Numbered from the stretch's first letter, positions 46,408 to 55,394 are shown. The stretch: 64,000 nt of DNA from Leuconostoc rapi (GCF_016908715.1 NZ_JAFBEK010000001.1:124001-188000), one strand, 5' to 3'. A program made the numbers and translations. Notes: a model not told the origin generated them from the sequence alone.

Positions 46408-46641
46408 TTATGATGATGATATTTGTGTTAATTTAATAGCAGGATATCCGTTTTTACTGGTGATTACTGCTGATGTTTCGGTTTTTAATTGTTCAATCAA
46501 ATCTTCTGCAACAGATTGATTGAGATTTAAATGCCAATCGTTTATGGTTAAGATGTAACGATCTGCCATATCATAAAATTGTAACTTTGCGGTATGTGCA
46601 TGATGTGTTGCCATCAGATCAAATAGTTCTTTATTTGTCAT
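46408..46641 (-). CDS. small hypothetical protein downstream of the ABC exporter
   Basis: The 77-residue soluble protein (MTNKELFDLMATHHAHTAKL...) has no family I recognise. It contains an alternating beta/alpha pattern and a central DRYILTINDWHLNLN stretch. The ATG at 46641 is 4 bases after the exporter's stop, so it is probably the last gene of that operon and translated by coupling; its own ribosome binding site is weak. Longer forms reading into the exporter gene in another frame are rejected. Confidence 0.6.
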   Translation of the reverse strand: MTNKELFDLMATHHAHTAKLQFYDMADRYILTINDWHLNLNQSVAEDLIEQLKTETSAVITSKNGYPAIKLTQISSS

Positions 46642-46645
46642 AGTA

Positions 46646-48442
46646 TTATTCAAATTGTGCGTCATATAGACGCTTATAAATGCCTGCTTTTCTGAGCAGT
46701 GTGTCGTGTGTGCCAACCTCAGAGACCAAGCCATTATTCATCACGATGATTTGATCGGCCTTGTGTATCGTGCTTAATCGATGAGCAATCACAATTGCTG
46801 TTTTGGCGACCATTAGATTGTCTAGTGCATGTTGAATGGCTTTTTCGGATTCATTATCTAGTGCTGCGGTTGCTTCGTCTAAAATAACAATTGGCGCATC
46901 CTTAAGCAACGCACGAGCGATTGATAAGCGTTGCTTTTGACCCCCTGATAACTTGACACCACGTTCGCCAACTGCAGTGTCGAGTTGATCGGGTAACTGG
47001 CGGATGAAGTCTGCAATATCAGCCCGTTCAGCGGCCTGCCAAATGCTAGCTTGTGTAACATTATTCGCACCGTAGCTAATATTATCAGCTATTGTACCAT
47101 CAACAATTGTGACATCTTGACTGACTACAGATATATTATGACGTAGGTCAGTCAGCCTAAACGATTGCACATCTTGATTATCGAAGGTGATTATGCCACT
47201 CGTGCGATCATACATGCGTGTCAAAAGTTTGATAATAGTAGATTTTCCGGAACCAGAACGCCCGACCAGTGCCGTTGTTTTACCAGCCGGTATAGTCAAT
47301 GAAATACCTTTAAGCGCAGCATTTGTGCCCGCTCCATAATCAAAAACAACATGTTCAAAATGAATACTTTTTTGTAAAGGATTTGGAAAATCAAGGGGTT
47401 GAGACACTTCAAGAATTGTAGGCTGATAGCTTAAAATGTTTTTAATTCGGTCATAAGATACTTGCGCGGTCTGGAAAACATTCATCAACATTGAAAAAGA
47501 TCGAATAGGGTCTTGTAACATGGCAACATAAGCCAAGTAGGCAACTAAGTCGCCGACACTCATTTTACCATTCATGACAAATAGAGAACCCAGTAACAAA
47601 ACAATGGCAGTACCAAGTGTATTAATAAGCGTGACAAGTGGTTGGAAAATGGCTTGCCACTTCGTTGCAGACAGTGAATAACCGTTTGATTCATTAGCGA
47701 GATCCTCAAATTTTTGAGTTTCACTATGCTCTGTCGTGTATGATTTGATGAGCTCGATTTCTGTTAAAGTAGATTGCAATTGGTTATTGATTTTACTTTG
47801 GGCATAACGTACATTTGAAAATGACTCACGAATGTGTCCACGAAAAAAGCGAATGGTAATAAATAAAATTGGGAAAGTTAAGGCGACTAATAATGCTAGC
47901 AGCCAATTTTGATAAAATAGAAAGCCAAGAACACCAATAAAGGTAAAAATATTACCTATGATGCCAAAAGTGTTTGCGCTAATTAACATTTGTAAGTTGC
48001 TAATATCACTGGTTAAACGAACCATCAAATCACCAGTTTTGGTGTCTTGAAAAAAAGCAAAGTCTTGTTTTAATATAAAATTATAGGTATCAATGCGCAG
48101 ATCTGTAATTGCACGTTGTGAGAGCATTTGCATCATATAAGTGGAAGCAAAATTGACGATTCCTAGGATAATGGTCGTGCTAATGAGCCAAATAATATTT
48201 TGATAAAGAATTGTCTTATTAGCAGTCATTAGAGCGTGGTCAATAATATTTTTTGTGAATTGTGGCACCATGAAATTTAGAATAGCCATGAGCGTCAATA
48301 GCGCCATATTTAAAATAACGAGTCCACGGCGCTTCAAAACAGATCCAAAAACAAATTGGATCATCTCGCCGATTGTTGTATCAGACTGCGCTAATTGTGT
48401 TTTGATTTCTGAGGGACTCATACGTCTATTTACATTATTCAT
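46646..48442 (-). CDS. ABC exporter, fused permease and ATPase
   Basis: This is a 598-residue half-transporter with six membrane helices (about 38-320) and a C-terminal ATPase: Walker A GRSGSGKSTIIK (about 390-401), signature LSGGQKQRLSIARALL (about 493-508), Walker B IVILDEATAALD, and H-loop AHRLST. It resembles BmrA/LmrA/MsbA-type multidrug or lipid exporters; the cargo cannot be told. It is followed by a small coupled gene. Confidence 0.92.
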   Translation of the reverse strand: MNNVNRRMSPSEIKTQLAQSDTTIGEMIQFVFGSVLKRRGLVILNMALLTLMAILNFMVPQFTKNIIDHALMTANKTILYQNIIWLISTTIILGIVNFASTYMMQMLSQRAITDLRIDTYNFILKQDFAFFQDTKTGDLMVRLTSDISNLQMLISANTFGIIGNIFTFIGVLGFLFYQNWLLALLVALTFPILFITIRFFRGHIRESFSNVRYAQSKINNQLQSTLTEIELIKSYTTEHSETQKFEDLANESNGYSLSATKWQAIFQPLVTLINTLGTAIVLLLGSLFVMNGKMSVGDLVAYLAYVAMLQDPIRSFSMLMNVFQTAQVSYDRIKNILSYQPTILEVSQPLDFPNPLQKSIHFEHVVFDYGAGTNAALKGISLTIPAGKTTALVGRSGSGKSTIIKLLTRMYDRTSGIITFDNQDVQSFRLTDLRHNISVVSQDVTIVDGTIADNISYGANNVTQASIWQAAERADIADFIRQLPDQLDTAVGERGVKLSGGQKQRLSIARALLKDAPIVILDEATAALDNESEKAIQHALDNLMVAKTAIVIAHRLSTIHKADQIIVMNNGLVSEVGTHDTLLRKAGIYKRLYDAQFE

Positions 48443-48491
48443 AATGCTTTATTATACGCCAAATAGGTTATTTTTGGTAAGTATAGCAACA

Positions 48492-48608
48492 TTAGCGTGG
48501 TAAGCTTATTAAAATAATATAAATGCCATAAACGAGTAACCCAATGAGATATGACCACACAATAGTACGCCACCATTTCATATGAAATTGTCGATGAAAT
48601 CGCTGCAT
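48492..48608 (-). CDS. 38-residue single-pass membrane protein
   Basis: Minus-strand ORF MQRFHRQFHMKWWRTIVWSY followed by a hydrophobic helix (about 20-35: LIGLLVYGIYIILISL) and PR. It has a basic N-terminus and AGGT ahead of the ATG. It fills the gap between the exporter and the next membrane-protein gene. Short, positively charged and single-pass, it fits a small membrane protein, but there is no family match. Confidence 0.5.
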   Translation of the reverse strand: MQRFHRQFHMKWWRTIVWSYLIGLLVYGIYIILISLPR

Positions 48609-48715
48609 ATGGTTTACCTGTTTATTATTTAATTTTAATATAACGTGATTGTATGACGAATATGTAACAATTAATCTTTGTTTAGAAAAAAATATATTTT
48701 TTTATGAATTCTTAC

Positions 48716-48748
48716 AAAAAAGCGTATTGATTATCAAAATCAATACGC
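48716..48748 (-). terminator. terminator of the membrane protein gene at 48771-49274
   Basis: Read on the minus strand: GCGTATTGAT, loop, ATCAATACGC (48722-48731 with 48739-48748) then six T. Confidence 0.85.
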
Positions 48749-48770
48749 AGTGACTAACAATTGCTAGTTG

Positions 48771-49274
48771 TTATAATTCATCTACAACCTTTAGCAAAGG
48801 ATATTTAATTTTCAAATGATTGAATATATAAATCAGAGTTGGACGGACAATAAGGAAAAATACGGGGACAGCTACGAAAAACGTTTTGACCCAATTATCA
48901 AAGTAGCTAGGGAAGAAACTAGGATACAGTTGACGATGCATTTCAGTAAACAAGACCATCATGATTGAAACATTAAATGCAATCACAAGCAACGTGACAG
49001 AAATATGCTTAGGTATGCGCTTTGTTATCACGCTTGGAAAATATTGGTGAAGTTTAAGTGCGATAGGGAGTGTGACATAAGCTCTGAGGTAGTAAATAAA
49101 AGCTACAATGATTGGATACACAATTATCACGCGCATGAACATTTTTTCAGATAAGCCATAGCGAATGATTGTATTGTAGCTTGCCATGATAGCGACCATC
49201 GTGCTAATTAAAACCCAAGGTAGCGTGTTCGGATGATGGAGTATTTTGTGAAAAAAAGTTTTCAGTGATGTCAT
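48771..49274 (-). CDS. four-helix membrane protein, DUF2798-like
   Basis: The 167-residue protein has about four membrane helices (about 19-37, 46-65, 90-110, 128-150) arranged as two helix pairs. Each pair contains a small-residue helix followed by a VRP- or ALKL-type end (IVRPTLIYIF near the C-terminus). That resembles the DUF2798 repeat, of unknown function. It has no partner gene and ends at its own terminator. Confidence 0.6.
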   Translation of the reverse strand: MTSLKTFFHKILHHPNTLPWVLISTMVAIMASYNTIIRYGLSEKMFMRVIIVYPIIVAFIYYLRAYVTLPIALKLHQYFPSVITKRIPKHISVTLLVIAFNVSIMMVLFTEMHRQLYPSFFPSYFDNWVKTFFVAVPVFFLIVRPTLIYIFNHLKIKYPLLKVVDEL

Positions 49275-49392
49275 ATGGTTATATTTTCCTTATATGTTCT
49301 GCAATATGGGTTAATCGTACATTAATTAAATATAACCTTATCCTTGATGTAAATCAATTATGAATGATTATTTTTTAAGGCAATTCTCACGT

Positions 49393-49426
49393 AAAAACCG
49401 CCTTACCGTATTTTCCGGTAAGGCGG
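49393..49426 (-). terminator. terminator of tRNA-Leu
   Basis: The minus-strand stem CCGCCTTACCG/CGGTAAGGCGG (49398-49408 with 49416-49426) is followed by five T, just after the tRNA 3' end. Confidence 0.88.
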
Positions 49427-49432
49427 CTAAAA

Positions 49433-49516
49433 TGCCGCTGACAGGAATCGAACCTGCACGAGATTACTCTCATATCGACCTGAACGATACGCGTCTGCCA
49501 GTTCCGCCACAGCGGC
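49433..49516 (-). tRNA. tRNA-Leu (anticodon CAG)
   Basis: This is a class II tRNA with acceptor GCCGCTG/CAGCGGC and discriminator A. The anticodon stem-loop is TATCG-TTCAGGT-CGATA with anticodon CAG, the long variable arm is GAGAGTAATCTC, and the T arm is GCAGG-TTCGATT-CCTGT. It has its own terminator. Confidence 0.94.
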
Positions 49517-49773
49517 ATTACATGTTACATTATACTAAATTTTTGGATGAAATAAAAGATTGACTTTCGACACCGATATAGTAAGATATAAAATAATGGC
49601 ATGAGTTAGCTGAATGTTAAGAATTATTACTGTTTAATTGTGCTTTTGTCATACGAATCTTTTTATATAACGAACTTTAATGACTAATTGTAGTTGTCGG
49701 TTCGTTAAAAAATATACTAACTATGAAAACATCAGATTTTATATTGGAGGATGTGCACTAGCACAAGAACGCG
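49517..49773 (+). promoter_or_regulatory. serC leader with inverted repeat and a hairpin between ribosome binding site and start
   Basis: The gap holds an inverted repeat TAACGAAC (49668-49675) with GTTCGTTA (49700-49707) followed by A-rich sequence. Nearer the gene, GGAGG (49746-49750) lies 23 bases before the serC ATG, much too far, but GTGC-ACTA-GCAC (49753-49764) can fold between them and bring the site to a usable distance. A serine- or sulfur-responsive role is possible but not shown. Confidence 0.5.
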
Positions 49774-50859
49774 ATGAAAACGTACAATTTTTCTGCTGGA
49801 CCAGGCGTCATGCCAGAAGAAGTCATAACAACGATCAAACGAGAATTTGAAAATAACGAACGATCTCATATGAGTATTATTGAAATATCTCATCGTTCAA
49901 AAAAATTTCAACATATTATCACAAGTGCTGAACAAAAATTGCGTCAGTTGATGCAGATTCCTGATGATTATGCCGTTGTGTTCTTACAAGGTGGCGGATC
50001 AATGCAATTTGAAATGATGCCACTAAATTTGGCGACAAAACAGCGAAACATTGCAGTACTCGATTCAGGTAATTTTTCTAAAAAAGCTGAAGAAGCAGCC
50101 CGCCAAGTTGGTAAAAACACGGCTATATTGGATAGCACAAAAGACCAACATTATCAAAAACTACCGGTTGTGCCATCAAACTTTAATGCTAGTGTGTTTG
50201 ATTATCTACATATTGTTACAAATAGTACGATTGAAGGTGCTGCTTTTCATCAAAATAATTTACCTCAAACAACAGGTAGACTCATTGCAGACATGAGTTC
50301 AAATATATTGGCAGAACCGTATAATATCTCAGATTTTGATGCTGTTTTTGCTGGTGGTCAAAAGAATCTTGGGCCTGCTGGTGTTACCGTGGCCATTATT
50401 AAAAAAGATTGGTTAGCTGACCAAGATTTAACAGGTGTTGGACCAATGATGCGTTATCAAAATCATATTGATAAACAATCCATGTATAATACATCACCAG
50501 TCTTTTCAATATATGCGCTAGACTTAGTCCTTGCATGGGTACTTGATCAAGGAGGGGTGACTGAAATGTATCGTCGAAATTTGGAAAAATCAGGGAAATT
50601 ATATGCCTATCTTGATCAGTCAAACTTTTATACAGCGCCTGTTGAAAAATCGGCGCGGTCGATAACAAATATTGTTTTTACGACCGGTGACATCCAACGT
50701 GACAAAGTCATTGCTCAACAGGCTGAAGCAGCGGGGTTGTTTAATCTTGCGGGTCACAGATCAGTTGGTGGATTTAGAGCATCACTTTATAACGCTCAAC
50801 CTACTGATGCAGTAGACGCGTTAATTGCATTCTTGCAGAAAGTAGAACAGAACGCATGA
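49774..50859 (+). CDS. serC: phosphoserine aminotransferase
   Basis: This 361-residue PLP enzyme converts 3-phosphohydroxypyruvate and glutamate to phosphoserine. The start YNFSAGPGVMPEEV, FLQGGGSMQFEMMPLNL (about 70-86) and the PLP-lysine region FAGGQKNLGPAGVTV (about 190-204) match SerC. It overlaps serA by 4 bases. The start codon is set by homology since the ribosome binding site lies unusually far upstream. Confidence 0.96.
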   Translation: MKTYNFSAGPGVMPEEVITTIKREFENNERSHMSIIEISHRSKKFQHIITSAEQKLRQLMQIPDDYAVVFLQGGGSMQFEMMPLNLATKQRNIAVLDSGNFSKKAEEAARQVGKNTAILDSTKDQHYQKLPVVPSNFNASVFDYLHIVTNSTIEGAAFHQNNLPQTTGRLIADMSSNILAEPYNISDFDAVFAGGQKNLGPAGVTVAIIKKDWLADQDLTGVGPMMRYQNHIDKQSMYNTSPVFSIYALDLVLAWVLDQGGVTEMYRRNLEKSGKLYAYLDQSNFYTAPVEKSARSITNIVFTTGDIQRDKVIAQQAEAAGLFNLAGHRSVGGFRASLYNAQPTDAVDALIAFLQKVEQNA

Positions 50860-52034
50860 CGACAATTAAAACTTATAATGCCATTAGTGCTACAGGATTA
50901 GATTATTTAAAGCAGCATCATTATGACATTAATATCGGCGAGTCACCTAAAGGCATACTTGTTCGCTCTCAAAATTTACATCACGAGTTTATTCCTGACA
51001 GCGTCCGTGCTATTGTTCGTGCTGGTGCGGGGTTTAATAACATTCCAATTGATGAACTATCAAAACGTGGGGTTGTTGTTTTCAATACACCAGGAGGTAA
51101 TGCCAATGCGGTTAAAGAGTTAACCATTGCATCTTTAATTCTAGCTGCCCGCCCAGTTATTGGTGCAATCGGTTTTGCCAATGAGACGCGTGGTGGCGAT
51201 GTATCATTGCGTACTGAGGTTAATAAAGGTGGTTATAGGGGAACAGAGCTTGCTGGGAAAACACTGGGTGTTATCGGTTTGGGAAATGTCGGCTCAAAGG
51301 TAGCCAATACAGCGCTAGCGTTAGATATGGATGTTATTGGTTACGACCCAGGTTTGAATGCTAATACGGCATGGCGTATTGATCGGCATATCGCACATGC
51401 AAAAAGTGTCGCAGAAGTATTGCGCCAGGCTGACTATGTCACTGTTCATATCCCATTAACTGAAGACAATAAGTTTTTCATTGATACCAAAAGCCTCGCA
51501 CTCATGAAGCCAAATGCCGCTTTATTGAACTTATCACGTGGTGGCATCGTTGATGACTTGGCAGCTAAAGAGGCGTTAGATAGCGACAATTTACGAGTGT
51601 ATATTACAGATTTTGCTGACGAAGCGTTATTTGATCATCCAAAAGTTATTATCACACCGCATATAGGTGGTTCAACAATTGAAGCTGAAGATACTAGTGC
51701 ATTAATGGCAGCTCGAGAATTAGACACTTACTTAACAACAGGTAATATTATTAATTCGGTTAACTACCCAGATATTGATGAGCCGTTTACGACTAAGTAC
51801 CGAATTGGGATTATTCATGAGAATGTACCGAACATGATTAGTCAAATTTCTAAATTCTTTGGAGATAATGACATCAATATCGAACAATTGAGCAATCGTG
51901 CTGTAGGTGCGTACGCTTATACTTTAGTAGCGATTAATGAATTTAACGAAATTCAACAAGCATACGTTAAAACGGCACTAGATGAGATACCACATGTGAT
52001 CTTGACGCGTCGTTACGTTAATGCAAACATATGA
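50856..52034 (+). CDS. serA: D-3-phosphoglycerate dehydrogenase with C-terminal ACT domain
   Basis: The 392-residue protein opens the serine pathway. It has the NAD-binding motif GVIGLGNVGSKVA (about 137-149), catalytic residues within NLSRGGIVDD and HIGGSTIEAED (His about 269), and a C-terminal ACT domain (about 315-392; GIIHENVPNMISQISKFFGD) for feedback by serine. The start ATG overlaps the serC stop (ATGA). Confidence 0.95.
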   Translation: MTTIKTYNAISATGLDYLKQHHYDINIGESPKGILVRSQNLHHEFIPDSVRAIVRAGAGFNNIPIDELSKRGVVVFNTPGGNANAVKELTIASLILAARPVIGAIGFANETRGGDVSLRTEVNKGGYRGTELAGKTLGVIGLGNVGSKVANTALALDMDVIGYDPGLNANTAWRIDRHIAHAKSVAEVLRQADYVTVHIPLTEDNKFFIDTKSLALMKPNAALLNLSRGGIVDDLAAKEALDSDNLRVYITDFADEALFDHPKVIITPHIGGSTIEAEDTSALMAARELDTYLTTGNIINSVNYPDIDEPFTTKYRIGIIHENVPNMISQISKFFGDNDINIEQLSNRAVGAYAYTLVAINEFNEIQQAYVKTALDEIPHVILTRRYVNANI

Positions 52035-52048
52035 AGGGCGAGTAAATA

Positions 52049-52534
52049 ATGAAGGATTTACAAGAAGCAGCAATTGCTAAATTATCTGAACGTGGTGTGC
52101 ATCGTCATGATATTGCAGAAGGTACGCGTATTTTCCTAGTAGAAAAATATAAAGATGCTATTGATGAAACCATATTAATACAAGCAATCACACGCGTTTT
52201 GCATAAAGACGAGGTAGCTGATATCATTTTAACGGCCTTATATTTAGATGAACAGGCAGAAAAAATGCCTGATAGTCAACCGCTCAAAGCACGACTACAA
52301 CGTGATGCGAACGGTCATAATGTCGATGAAATTTTAGCCATTGCGTTAACACAACAATTCTCAGCTGCAGCAACTGTACACTATGGTTTGCTGGATGATT
52401 TAAAACCAGGGCTCATTGGCGTCATTAATGACAAGACTGACAGTATCAATGTGTATTTGGATGATATATTAGCAGCGCTAATAGCCAGTTCAGCGATGTT
52501 ATATCTGGAATTATTAGGTGGTAATAGCTATTAA
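52049..52534 (+). CDS. pgpA: PgpA/YutG family protein in the serine operon
   Basis: The 161-residue protein resembles YutG-type phosphatidylglycerophosphatase A: LSERGVHRHDIAE, NVDEILAIALTQQFSAAATVHYGLLDDLKPG and a C-terminal INVYLDDILAALIAS with the acidic residues expected for the active site. It lacks the long membrane segments of E. coli PgpA. It begins 14 bases after serA, in the slot where serB often lies, so a role in dephosphorylating phosphoserine is worth testing; its known family role is phospholipid synthesis. Confidence 0.75.
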   Translation: MKDLQEAAIAKLSERGVHRHDIAEGTRIFLVEKYKDAIDETILIQAITRVLHKDEVADIILTALYLDEQAEKMPDSQPLKARLQRDANGHNVDEILAIALTQQFSAAATVHYGLLDDLKPGLIGVINDKTDSINVYLDDILAALIASSAMLYLELLGGNSY

Positions 52535-52656
52535 ATGTTATGAAACTGTACTATTTTGAAAGGCATGATACCAATAAGCTATGGTTTAAAGCTGGTAAGG
52601 TCTGTCTTTTTTTGTTAAAATTGCTAGTACAGTAATAATTTCAAGGAGATGTTATA

Positions 52657-53379
52657 ATGTCAGGACATAGTAAGTGGCATAACATCCAAGGCCGTAAAAA
52701 CGCCCAAGATGCTAAGCGTGGTAAAATTTTTCAAAAATTGGCACATGATTTATATGTTGCTGCAAAAGCAGGTGGTGCGGAACCAGATTTAAACGCTTCA
52801 TTGCGTTTAGTTATTGAAAAAGCAAAATCTGCTAATATGCCAAAAGATAATATCCAACGCGCGCTGGATAAGGCTTCAGGCGCAGGTGGCAAAAAGTTTG
52901 AAGAAGTGACCTATGAGGGATATGGTACTGCTGGTGTTGCGGTATTAGTCGAAACATCAACTGATAATATCAATCGAACGGTATCAAGTATTCGCAATTC
53001 GTTTAAACATTTTGGCGGTGCTCTGGGAACCGCAGGTTCGGTTGCTTTTCAGTTTGATCGTAAGGGGTATTTAGCGATTGATCGAGAAGCCTTTCCTGAA
53101 TTAGATGAGGATAGGCTTTTAGAGGATGCCTTAGAAGCTGGTGCTGATGATGTCCAAACACAAGATGAAGTTTTTGAAATCTTTACGCAACCAGGTGATT
53201 TTCAAAATGTTGAAGGTACACTGACTGAAGCAGGCTACGTGTTTGATGATTCTGAAATTACAATGATTGCACAAAATCCGATGACTATTTCAGACGAGAA
53301 TCGTGAAAAACTGGATAAATTAGTAGATGAATTAGAAGAAAACGATGACGTCTTAGCTGTATACACAACGGCTGATTAA
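52657..53379 (+). CDS. yebC: YebC/PmpR family protein
   Basis: The 240-residue protein has the family opening MSGHSKWHNIQGRKNAQDAKRG (in parts), three domains and the conserved NMPKDNIQRALDKASG segment (about 66-81). Members have been described as transcriptional regulators and, for some, as helpers of translation at proline runs. AAGGAG precedes the ATG; it stands alone with its own terminator. Confidence 0.93.
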   Translation: MSGHSKWHNIQGRKNAQDAKRGKIFQKLAHDLYVAAKAGGAEPDLNASLRLVIEKAKSANMPKDNIQRALDKASGAGGKKFEEVTYEGYGTAGVAVLVETSTDNINRTVSSIRNSFKHFGGALGTAGSVAFQFDRKGYLAIDREAFPELDEDRLLEDALEAGADDVQTQDEVFEIFTQPGDFQNVEGTLTEAGYVFDDSEITMIAQNPMTISDENREKLDKLVDELEENDDVLAVYTTAD

Positions 53380-53388
53380 AAATTTCAA

Positions 53389-53434
53389 CATGAAAAAGCA
53401 CCATGATGTTTAGGCATCATGGTGCTTTTTCATG
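53389..53434. terminator. bidirectional terminator between yebC and flavodoxin
   Basis: A perfect 20-bp stem (53389-53408 with 53415-53434) with A-run and T-run serves both convergent genes. Confidence 0.92.
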
Positions 53435-53884
53435 TTAGCGAGCTTGCGCAGCTTGAATCAATTTTGCTACGAATTCAGTTAGCACAACTGTATCTTGTGC
53501 ATCGGGACGTAAATTTATTTTGACACCAGTTGCCCCCTTAATTGCGTTGGTTTTAGCAAATTGCGCTTCAAATTTTGGCACAGCAAGACAAAAATCAGAC
53601 ATATAATAAGTATCCCCTGAGCCAGCCACACCATATATGACATCAGTTAAATTAGCATCAGATAAATCTTCAAAAAAGTCTAATCCTTCGTCTGGTAGGG
53701 AGCCATTATCATATGTGTAGGGAACAACGACGGCAATATCAGTATTTTCAAACTCATCAACTTCAGTTTGAGAAATTTCTGTTTTTTTGACGTTGATACT
53801 AGCGTCTTCTAGTGCTTTGATAATAACGTCAGCGACCTCTTCATTATTGCCAGTAATTGTAGCGTATACGACATGTGCATTCAT
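53435..53884 (-). CDS. flavodoxin
   Basis: The 149-residue flavodoxin has the FMN phosphate loop ATITGNNEEVADVI near the N-terminus, and VVPYTYDNGSLPDEGLDFFEDL and VAGSGDTYYMSDFC in place of the two ring-binding loops. It carries electrons as FMN semiquinone/hydroquinone. The start is ATG 53884 (MNAHVVY), 10 residues inside the longest frame, since the longer form puts extra residues before the first beta-strand. The partner reductase is not in the window. Confidence 0.9.
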   Translation of the reverse strand: MNAHVVYATITGNNEEVADVIIKALEDASINVKKTEISQTEVDEFENTDIAVVVPYTYDNGSLPDEGLDFFEDLSDANLTDVIYGVAGSGDTYYMSDFCLAVPKFEAQFAKTNAIKGATGVKINLRPDAQDTVVLTEFVAKLIQAAQAR

Positions 53885-54135
53885 AAGTAAGTAATATCCC
53901 TGTGCAAACAGCACACTTTCTCCAGTTAATTTTAATAGTTATAATTATAAATCATTTTTAACCAAAAGCCTAATTCAGGTTTACTTCGTGAACGATTACA
54001 CGAAATATGACGGTTTGTTGACAAAACGCGTCATGGGCTTTACAGCGCTTGTGACAGGCCTTATTATTAATGGATAGTATAATAATAAAATACCGCGACT
54101 TCTTGACAGATTTGCGACCACTTAGGAGATTACAA

Positions 54136-54855
54136 ATGATACACCAGTTGTTGGCTGAATTCATGGGGACTGCGCTCATGATTATTTTTGGTGTCGGCGT
54201 ACATGCCGATGAAGTATTGAACCGTACAAAGTACCATGGTTCCGGACACATTTTTTCTATTACAACATGGGGCTTTGGTATCTCAATTGTATTATTTGTT
54301 TTTGGAAATGTTTATATTAATCCAGCGATGGCTCTAGCGCAGCTCATACTAGGAAAAATTGATATCACTTATTTTTTAATTGTTAGTCTAGTTGAGGTGC
54401 TTGGTGGCGTAATGGGATCTCTCATTGTGTATATTATGTATGCTGATCAGTTCAAACTTTCTGAAAAAGATATTGACCCAGTTATTGTGCGTAATATTTT
54501 TTCAACCGCACCAGCCATCCGTAATTTACCACGTAATTTTTTTGTCGAGGCTTTTGCAACTTTTGTCTTTTTGACTAGTATTATGGCAATTTCGGTGCGT
54601 GCTGAAAACGTGCCAGGTATGACACCGTTAGCTGTTGGTTTCTTAGTTTGGGCTGTTGGTATGGGGATGGGCGGCACAACTGGTTTTGCTATGAATTTAG
54701 CTCGAGATATGGGACCACGGATCGCTTACGCCATATTACCTTGGAAAAATAGAGCAAATGCTGATTTTAAATATGGTATATTGGTTCCAGGAATTGCGCC
54801 ATTTGTGGGTGCAATACTGGCAGCGCTATTTTCGAAATATTATTTAGGTATCTAA
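54136..54855 (+). CDS. MIP family channel (glycerol/water facilitator)
   Basis: This is a 239-residue six-helix channel. The first pore motif is INPAMALAQ (about 63-71); the second reads MNLARDMGPR (about 187-196), with NLA in place of NPA, as in several lactobacillal glycerol facilitators. Asp and Arg after it fit an aquaglyceroporin. The start is ATG 54136 with TAGGAG upstream; an upstream in-frame ATG (54070) lacks a site. Confidence 0.9.
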   Translation: MIHQLLAEFMGTALMIIFGVGVHADEVLNRTKYHGSGHIFSITTWGFGISIVLFVFGNVYINPAMALAQLILGKIDITYFLIVSLVEVLGGVMGSLIVYIMYADQFKLSEKDIDPVIVRNIFSTAPAIRNLPRNFFVEAFATFVFLTSIMAISVRAENVPGMTPLAVGFLVWAVGMGMGGTTGFAMNLARDMGPRIAYAILPWKNRANADFKYGILVPGIAPFVGAILAALFSKYYLGI

Positions 54856-54883
54856 TCTAACATATGCTCATTTTATATGTGAC

Positions 54884-54911
54884 TTGTAATTGATACACGC
54901 TTGGTTATAAT
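54884..54911 (+). promoter_or_regulatory. promoter of the 40-residue ORF
   Basis: TTGTAA (54884-54889), a 16-base spacer and TATAAT (54906-54911). Confidence 0.6.
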
Positions 54912-54940
54912 AAAAGTATTAAGTTTGAAGGAGAAAAATG

Positions 54941-55063
54941 ATGACGCTAACTAAACAACAATATAACGCTTTAAAAATGGCTTTTGATAATGGCATTTTA
55001 GATCATGACGATACTGCAAAAGAAGCACTCGACATTTTACTTACTGATCAATTATCAAAGTGA
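54941..55063 (+). CDS. small hypothetical protein of 40 residues
   Basis: MTLTKQQYNALKMAFDNGIL and a further 20 acidic residues (DHDDTAKEALDILLTDQLSK). It has AAGGAG 7 bases before this ATG (another ATG lies directly before it) and its own promoter. It looks like a soluble two-helix protein. It sits just before the thrS T-box. No family recognised. Confidence 0.6.
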   Translation: MTLTKQQYNALKMAFDNGILDHDDTAKEALDILLTDQLSK

Positions 55064-55066
55064 AAC

Positions 55067-55095
55067 TTGCACAAACGCTAAAATAGTGATAATAT
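55067..55095 (+). promoter_or_regulatory. promoter of the thrS leader
   Basis: TTGCAC (55067-55072), a 17-base spacer and TAATAT (55090-55095). The -35 begins just after the preceding small ORF. Confidence 0.65.
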
Positions 55096-55101
55096 TATTT
55101 T

Positions 55102-55337
55102 CAATAACGTTGATAAGGACAACTTGATTGTAACAAATCTTAAGAGAACCCATATTTGGTGAAAATGGGTGGTTTGTGAATGAGAGACTACCTTTGAGTG
55201 ATGTCTAGTAATTTTTTGAAAAACATTCGGGTGACACCGTTAGCTGTCATTTAAGTAGCACATATCTCGTGCTGAACTTGGGTGGTACCACGGTGAAACG
55301 TCCCTTTAAGCTTACTAGCTTAGAGGGACGTTTTTAT
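55102..55337 (+). promoter_or_regulatory. T-box leader (threonine) of thrS
   Basis: The leader has AAGAGAACCC, TTTGGTGAAAATGGGT, the T-box GAACTTGGGTGGTACCACGG (55274-55293) and a terminator 55298-55311 with 55318-55331 followed by T-run. The likely specifier is ACC (55190-55192, Thr). Uncharged tRNA-Thr would allow thrS expression. Confidence 0.9.
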
Positions 55338-55394
55338 TTTTATTAATGTCATTATTATTAAAATCACAATACGAGCTATGAAAGGAATAGTACA

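Noticed and set aside
49360-49563. 67-codon plus-strand frame over the tRNA-Leu
   Set aside because: Its middle (GIEPARDYSHIDLNDTRLPV) is the translation of an antisense tRNA, a well-known spurious protein.
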